A stretch of DNA of 10,836 nucleotides, taken from assembly GCA_019421105.1 (NCBI GenBank), contig JAHZFY010000039.1:1-10836 (forward strand), in the 5' to 3' direction. Source of the stretch: a bacterium (GTDB taxonomy: Bacteria; Bacillota_I; Bacilli_A; RFN20; CAG-826). Position numbers and translations under genes: made by a program. This document shows, piece after piece, positions 5,828-10,836 of this stretch. Position 1 is the first letter of the stretch. Every line of letters begins with the position of its first letter. The notes under the pieces are model-generated. The model was not told where the DNA came from, ran no database searches, and worked only from the letters and a program-made list of their open reading frames with translations.

Positions 5828-7910
5828 AAAAGAAAATGTTTTAAATCAAGAAAACGAACAAACACAAAACGCTGAAAAACCAGAAGAAATAGAAAAAAGC
5901 ATAATCGAATCTCATCCTGAAATACTTGAGATGTCAGAATTGAGCAAATCTCAACAAGAAATCGATAAAGCTGATGCTGAATACACAGCAACTAACATTC
6001 AAGTTTTAGAGGGTTTAGAGGCTGTTAGAAAAAGACCAGGTATGTATATCGGCACTACAGCTAGTGCGGGTTTACATCACCTTGTTTGGGAAATTATAGA
6101 TAACGCAATAGATGAAGCCTTAGCTGGTTATTGTACTGATGTTGATATCATCATCAATAAAGACGGTACTTGTACTGTTAAAGATAATGGTCGTGGTATC
6201 CCGGTTGACATCGTTGCTAAAAGCGGTTTATCAGGTGTAGAAACTGTTTTTACAGTTTTACACGCTGGTGGTAAATTTGGTGAAGGTGGCGGATATAAGG
6301 TTTCCGGTGGTTTGCACGGCGTCGGTGCATCTGTTGTTAACGCTTTATCTGAATGGTTAGAAGTTTATGTCCATAAAAACGGTGGGATTTATTATTCGCG
6401 CTTTGAAAAAGGCGGAAAGCCTGTTGCACCATTAAAAAGAATTGGTGATTGTGAAGATAGTGGAACAATTGTTACCTTTAAACCTGATCCAACAATCTTT
6501 TTAGAAACTACAACATTTAGTTATGATGTCATTTATGAACGCGTAAGACAAATGGCATTTTTAAATAGAGGTTTAAGAATGACTGTCACTGATTTAAGAG
6601 GTGAAGAACCTGTCAGTGAAACATTCATGTACGCTGGCGGTATTAAAGAGTACATTCTTTTCATCAACAAAAATAAAACAGCAATGTTTGAAAATGTCAT
6701 CTATTGTGAAGGAAGAGAAGAAGTTGAGTATATTCCTGGTGTAAAAGGTAGCATCTATGTTGAAGCTGCTATGCAATATAATGATGGATACTCCGCTAAT
6801 GTATTCTCGTTTTGTAACAACATTCATACCCATGAAGGTGGAACTCATGAAACAGGTTTTCAAATGGCGATGAATAGAGTTATTAATAACTATGCAAGAA
6901 AATATAAGATGTTAAAAGAAAACGAAGACAATTTAACTAACGATGATATTAAAGAAGGTTTAACCGCTATCGTTTCTGTCAAACATCCAAATCCTCAATA
7001 CGAAGGCCAAACAAAAACAAAATTAGGTAACCCTGAAGTAAGAAAGATTGTATCTCAAATCGTTGGAGAACAATTAGAACGCTTCTTGATGGAAAATCCA
7101 AAAGTTGCAAAGATTATCATCGACAAGATATTGATGGCTGCAAACGCACGTGTTGCTGCAAGAAATGCTAGAGAATCAATCAGACGCAAATCTGGTTTAG
7201 AAGTCACAACTTTACCTGGTAAATTAGCTGATTGTTCTTCAAAAAAACCTGAAGAATGCGAATTATACATCGTTGAAGGTAACTCTGCTGGTGGTAGTGC
7301 TAAAAATGGTAGAAACAGGGAAACTCAAGCTATTCTTCCATTAAGAGGTAAAATTTTAAACGTTGAAAAAGCTCAAGCAAAACGTATCTTTGCTAATGCT
7401 GAAATTGGTAATATGATTACCGCTATCGGTGGAGGTATTGATCCTGAATTTGATATCAGCAAGATCAGATACCATAAAATCGTTATCATGACCGATGCTG
7501 ACGTCGATGGCTCACATATTAGGATTTTGTTATTAACATTCTTTTATCGTTTTATGAGACCTTTATTAGAGCAAGGTTATGTTTATATTGCTCAACCTCC
7601 TTTATATAAGGTTGATTACAATCATAAATCATATTATTGCTATAACGACGAACAATTAGAAGTTTTGAAAAAACAACTCAATTTAAAACCTGGATACCCT
7701 TTCCAAAGATATAAAGGTCTTGGTGAAATGGATGATACTCAATTATGGGAAACAACCATGGATCCTGCCAATAGAAAAATGTTAAGAGTTACTATGGAAG
7801 ACGCTATTAAAGCTGAAGAAGTCTTTACTGATTTAATGGGAGACAATGTTTTACCAAGAAAAGAATTCATTCACGCTAATGCAAAATTCGTCAAGAACTT
7901 AGATATTTAA
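5817..7910 (+). CDS. gyrB: DNA gyrase subunit B
   Basis: GyrB is the ATPase subunit of the A2B2 gyrase that introduces negative supercoils. From ATG 5817 the product has 697 residues. An unusual acidic, Gln/Asn-rich N-terminal extension (about 1-58) precedes the family start IQVLEGLEAVRKRPGMYIG (61-79). The GHKL ATPase follows, with IIDNAIDEAL (93-102), DNGRGIP (123-129) and GGLHGVGASVVNAL (164-177), and the transducer Lys is within QTKTKLGN (398-405). TOPRIM residues are EGNSAGG (487-493) and DADVDG (560-565). The tail RYKGLGEM and ending KNLDI are typical. Asn489 replaces the near-universal Asp (E. coli Asp426), a quinolone-resistance position. The start overlaps recF by 11 bases and gyrA follows after 17 bases. 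ParE is a less likely alternative given the recF and gyrA neighbours. Confidence 0.97.
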   Translation: MEDKKENVLNQENEQTQNAEKPEEIEKSIIESHPEILEMSELSKSQQEIDKADAEYTATNIQVLEGLEAVRKRPGMYIGTTASAGLHHLVWEIIDNAIDEALAGYCTDVDIIINKDGTCTVKDNGRGIPVDIVAKSGLSGVETVFTVLHAGGKFGEGGGYKVSGGLHGVGASVVNALSEWLEVYVHKNGGIYYSRFEKGGKPVAPLKRIGDCEDSGTIVTFKPDPTIFLETTTFSYDVIYERVRQMAFLNRGLRMTVTDLRGEEPVSETFMYAGGIKEYILFINKNKTAMFENVIYCEGREEVEYIPGVKGSIYVEAAMQYNDGYSANVFSFCNNIHTHEGGTHETGFQMAMNRVINNYARKYKMLKENEDNLTNDDIKEGLTAIVSVKHPNPQYEGQTKTKLGNPEVRKIVSQIVGEQLERFLMENPKVAKIIIDKILMAANARVAARNARESIRRKSGLEVTTLPGKLADCSSKKPEECELYIVEGNSAGGSAKNGRNRETQAILPLRGKILNVEKAQAKRIFANAEIGNMITAIGGGIDPEFDISKIRYHKIVIMTDADVDGSHIRILLLTFFYRFMRPLLEQGYVYIAQPPLYKVDYNHKSYYCYNDEQLEVLKKQLNLKPGYPFQRYKGLGEMDDTQLWETTMDPANRKMLRVTMEDAIKAEEVFTDLMGDNVLPRKEFIHANAKFVKNLDI

Positions 7911-7912
7911 TC

Positions 7913-7920
7913 AAGGAGGA
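7913..7920 (+). promoter_or_regulatory. Strong Shine-Dalgarno sequence of gyrA
   Basis: AAGGAGGA lies seven bases before the gyrA ATG. It is the strongest ribosome-binding site in the window and supports efficient, independent initiation of gyrA. Confidence 0.85.
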
Positions 7921-7927
7921 ATTAAAC

Positions 7928-10459
7928 ATGTCAGAAGATATCAAAAAAGAAGAACAAACTATTGAAAAAATTGAAGAAGGTATCGTTCCATCTTTAAAAG
8001 ATACAGCAGTTGTTGATCAAGTTAAAAATTCTTTCCTTGATTATGCGATGTCTGTCATCGTTTCACGTGCTATTCCTGATGTTAGAGATGGTTTTAAACC
8101 AGTTCATAGAAGAATCATCTATGGAATGAATGAAACTGGTATGCTTCCATCTTCACCATATAAAAAATCAGCAAGAATTGTTGGTGACGTCATGGGTAAA
8201 TATCACCCACATGGCGACGCTGCTATTTATCAAACTTTGGTTAGATTAGCTCAACCATTCTCGATGAGATATACATTGGTTGATGGACATGGTAACTTTG
8301 GTAGTGTTGACGGCGACGAAGCTGCGGCTATGCGTTACACTGAAGCAAGAATGACCAAGTTAGCCATGGAAATGGTTAGAGATATCAATTGTAATACAGT
8401 TGATTTTGTCGATAACTACGACGGTAGTGAAATTGAACCTAGTGTTTTACCATCAAGATTTCCAAACCTTTTAGTCAACGGATCTAATGGTATTGCTGTT
8501 GGTATGGCCACAAATATGCCTCCACACAATTTAGGCGAAGTAATCGATGGTGTTATTGCAATTGCACATAATGAAAACATTACACCAGAAGAAATCATGC
8601 AAACTTGCATCAGTGGTCCTGACTTTCCAACTGGCGGCATCATTTTAGGAAGAGGTGGCATTAGAGATGCATACACAACCGGTACAGGAAGTATTGTTGT
8701 CAGATCTAAAGCAAGCATCGAAGAATTAGATAACGGCAAACATAGAATTGTCGTCACTGAAATCCCATATCAAGTAAATAAGGCCACTTTAGTTGAAAAT
8801 ATTGCTGGATTAGCAAGAGATAAAGTAATTGATGGTATTACTGATATTCGTGATGAAACAAATAAAAACGGAATGAGAGTCGTCATCGAATTAAGAAGAG
8901 ATGTCGTTCCTGAAGTTATATTAAATCAACTATATAAAAACACCCAATTACAAACAAGTTTCGGTGTTATTATGTTGTGTCTTGTTGATGGGGCGCCAAA
9001 AATTTTGCCTATCACAGACTTGTTAAAATATTATTTAGATTTCCAAGTTGAAGTCATTAAAAGAAGAACACAATTCTTATTAGAAAAAGATGAAGCAAGA
9101 ATTCATATCGTCGAAGGTTTATTGATTTGTCATGACAATATCGATGAAGTTATCAACATTATCAAAAATAGTGATACTCCTGAAATGGCTGGAAAAGAAT
9201 TGATGGAAAAATTCAATTTAAGCGAAGTTCAAGTTAACGCTATTATGTCGATGGCTTTAAGAAGATTAACTGGAATTGAAACCCATAAATTAGAAGCTGA
9301 AAAAGTTCAATTACAAGTTAATATCGCAAATTATAATCATATTTTAGAATCAAGAGAAAATATCATTGAAGTTATTTGTAATGAATTATTAGAAATTAAA
9401 GCAAAATTTGCCGATGAAAGAAAAACGGAAATTTCTGATGATTTATCTAATATCGACGATGAAGATTTGATTCCTCAACAAGATATCGTTATTACATTAA
9501 CTAAAAATGGTTATGTAAAAAGACAAACCGCTGATACATTTAAAACTCAAAATAGAGGTGGTAGAGGTGTAAGAGGTATGTCCACAAATGAAAACGATAT
9601 TGTCGACATTATGTTATACACCAAAACACACACAGACTTATTGTTCTTTACTGATAAAGGTAAAGTATATCGTATTAGAGGCTATATGGTTCCTGAAGCC
9701 AATAGAAACTCTAAAGGTATTCCAGTTATCAATTTAATCAATATCGAACAAGATGAAAATGTCAAAGCGATTATCCAAGCTGATGAATATGTTGAAGGTG
9801 GATATTTATTCTTTGTCACAGTTAATGGTGTTGTTAAAAGAACAGCTGTTCAAGAATTTGAATCAATTAGACAAAATGGTAAAATCGCCATTACTTTAAA
9901 AGAAGATGACATGTTATTAGATGTCAAATTAACTGATGGTGACACAATTATTGGTATTGCTTCTAGTAACGGCAAGATGGTCAAATTTAATGAACAAGAT
10001 GTTAGACCAATGGGTAGAACCGCTGCCGGTGTTAAGGGCATGAATGTTTCGGATGGTTCAAAATGTGTTGGTGTCACAACATCTTTAGAAGGCAAATATG
10101 TTTTAGCCATCACCAATAAAGGCTATGGAAAATTAAGCGAATTTGAAGAATACCGTTTAACATCAAGAGGCGCTAAAGGTGTTATTACAATCAAATCCAC
10201 CGAAAAAGTTGGCACTCTTGTTGGTGTTAGAGCGGTAACAGGCGATGAAGATTTAATGGTTATTACCATAAATGGTATCGTTATTAGAACACCAATTGAA
10301 CAAATCAAAATTGCTGGAAGAAATACCCAAGGTGTCAAAATTATTAGAATCGAAGAAAAACAAAGAGTTTCTTCGATTGCTATAGTTGCACACGAAGAAG
10401 AAGTAGAAGAAGAAAATCAAGAAAACGAAGCGGAAACAAACCAAGAAAATAAAGAATAA
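7928..10459 (+). CDS. gyrA: DNA gyrase subunit A
   Basis: GyrA carries out the double-strand break and rejoining of gyrase and wraps DNA. The 843-residue product has the winged-helix breakage domain with the family start 'SFLDYAMSVIVSRAIPDVRDG' (35-55), GYRYT-like catalytic site AAAMRYTEAR with Tyr137, then the tower, coiled coil (about 355-505) and a C-terminal beta-pinwheel. The GyrA box QNRGGRG (541-547) separates it from ParC. The quinolone region reads HPHGDAAIYQ (93-102): Ala98 and Gln102 replace the usual Ser83 and acidic 87 of E. coli numbering. The protein ends in an acidic, Asn/Gln-rich tail (about 822-843). It lies 17 bases after gyrB, completing the operon. No terminator is visible after it. 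Confidence 0.98.
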   Translation: MSEDIKKEEQTIEKIEEGIVPSLKDTAVVDQVKNSFLDYAMSVIVSRAIPDVRDGFKPVHRRIIYGMNETGMLPSSPYKKSARIVGDVMGKYHPHGDAAIYQTLVRLAQPFSMRYTLVDGHGNFGSVDGDEAAAMRYTEARMTKLAMEMVRDINCNTVDFVDNYDGSEIEPSVLPSRFPNLLVNGSNGIAVGMATNMPPHNLGEVIDGVIAIAHNENITPEEIMQTCISGPDFPTGGIILGRGGIRDAYTTGTGSIVVRSKASIEELDNGKHRIVVTEIPYQVNKATLVENIAGLARDKVIDGITDIRDETNKNGMRVVIELRRDVVPEVILNQLYKNTQLQTSFGVIMLCLVDGAPKILPITDLLKYYLDFQVEVIKRRTQFLLEKDEARIHIVEGLLICHDNIDEVINIIKNSDTPEMAGKELMEKFNLSEVQVNAIMSMALRRLTGIETHKLEAEKVQLQVNIANYNHILESRENIIEVICNELLEIKAKFADERKTEISDDLSNIDDEDLIPQQDIVITLTKNGYVKRQTADTFKTQNRGGRGVRGMSTNENDIVDIMLYTKTHTDLLFFTDKGKVYRIRGYMVPEANRNSKGIPVINLINIEQDENVKAIIQADEYVEGGYLFFVTVNGVVKRTAVQEFESIRQNGKIAITLKEDDMLLDVKLTDGDTIIGIASSNGKMVKFNEQDVRPMGRTAAGVKGMNVSDGSKCVGVTTSLEGKYVLAITNKGYGKLSEFEEYRLTSRGAKGVITIKSTEKVGTLVGVRAVTGDEDLMVITINGIVIRTPIEQIKIAGRNTQGVKIIRIEEKQRVSSIAIVAHEEEVEEENQENEAETNQENKE

Positions 10460-10469
10460 TCTTTATATT

Positions 10470-10836
10470 ATGGAAATTTTAATTTCGTTTACGCCAAACA
10501 AAACGCAAAATAATTTTGAGGGCTCCAGATTGAGAAAATCGATTAAAGGAGCTCTCGAATTCTCGGATGTAAATTACACTTCTTCTATTTTAGATAATTA
10601 TGATGTTATGCATCTTATTTCCGTCGAAGAGAATTCAAAAACAAACGATGCAAACTCAAAAGGCAAGCCAATTATTATATCTTGTTTAATGTGTGAAAAT
10701 GACATTAATGCCTCATATTTAGATTTTGATTATGATGATGGTAAAATCACACACACCTTATCAAACAAAGCACTAAAATTTTTAAATAAAGCTGATCGAA
10801 TCATTGTTCCTAGCAAACATTGTAAAGAGATTCTTT
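10470..10836 (+). CDS. Probable GT4-type glycosyltransferase, N-terminal part (cut by window end)
   Basis: An open frame of 122 complete codons starts at ATG 10470, ten bases after the gyrA stop, and continues past the window. It begins MEILISFTPN, has a short strand NYDVMHLIS (43-51), a strand PIIISCL (67-73), and a helix-strand unit ending ADRIIVPSKHCKEIL (108-122). That last motif is typical of the N-terminal Rossmann domain of family 4 glycosyltransferases ('ad.vi.pS......l'). The donor-binding half is missing, so substrate and pathway cannot be told. No clear ribosome-binding site precedes the ATG. It may be the last gene of the gyrase operon or have a weak promoter inside gyrA. Coding is well supported by the uninterrupted frame; the family is moderately sure. 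Confidence 0.65.
   Translation, partial: MEILISFTPNKTQNNFEGSRLRKSIKGALEFSDVNYTSSILDNYDVMHLISVEENSKTNDANSKGKPIIISCLMCENDINASYLDFDYDDGKITHTLSNKALKFLNKADRIIVPSKHCKEIL

Noticed and set aside
830..10459. Alternative genetic code with TGA as tryptophan, suggested by the Mollicutes-like base composition
   Set aside because: All genes read through without in-frame TGA, and Trp is TGG. The eight visible stops are TAA or TAG; absence of TGA among so few is not evidence of recoding.
1..10836. Mobile element, CRISPR array, defence system or RNA gene
   Set aside because: No repeats of the right type, transposase or integrase frames, tRNA-like cloverleaf or toxin-antitoxin pair were seen; nearly all DNA is assigned to conserved housekeeping genes.

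Overview
This is the replication-origin neighbourhood of a low-G+C bacterium. The order is that of Bacillota: a leftward rpmH-rnpA-yidC block, an intergenic origin region, then dnaA, dnaN, rlbA/yaaA (S4 domain), recF, gyrB and gyrA running rightward. All frames read through with the standard genetic code (Trp is TGG; no in-frame TGA), and recF and the S4 gene are present, so a classical Mycoplasma is unlikely. An A+T-rich Bacilli- or Erysipelotrichia-like lineage, including uncultured gut 'Mollicutes RF39'-type bacteria, fits best. The taxonomic placement is inference.

Layout. On the minus strand, 1-830 is the N-terminal part of a YidC/Oxa1 insertase lipoprotein cut by the window edge. It is preceded in its operon by rnpA (830-1165) and rpmH (1178-1312), and expressed from a consensus promoter (1371-1400) overlaid by a perfect palindrome. 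The region 1313-1717 is non-coding and holds that promoter, at least eight DnaA-box-like sites and a dnaA promoter with a DnaA box in its spacer. dnaA (1718-3076) is followed by a second origin module: a dnaN promoter, two adjoining DnaA boxes and 35 consecutive A/T bases. dnaN (3218-4339) ends at a strong intrinsic terminator. A new promoter then drives a tightly packed operon: rlbA (4529), recF (4751), gyrB (5817) and gyrA (7928). Right after gyrA a probable GT4-type glycosyltransferase begins (10470) and runs off the right edge.

How the genes work together. DnaA binds the box clusters on both sides of its own gene and opens the A/T tract; DnaN is the polymerase clamp; RecF helps repair stalled forks; GyrB and GyrA relieve positive supercoils. 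The leftward block serves translation and membrane biogenesis: L34, the RNase P protein and the YidC insertase. Both arms are transcribed away from the origin.

I found no mobile element, CRISPR array, defence cluster, tRNA or rRNA. The gene content is ordinary housekeeping. The points worth a second look are gyrase residues that differ at three quinolone-contact positions, a large extracytoplasmic domain in the YidC lipoprotein, palindromes on the rpmH promoter, and a dnaA start with almost no leader and no Shine-Dalgarno sequence.
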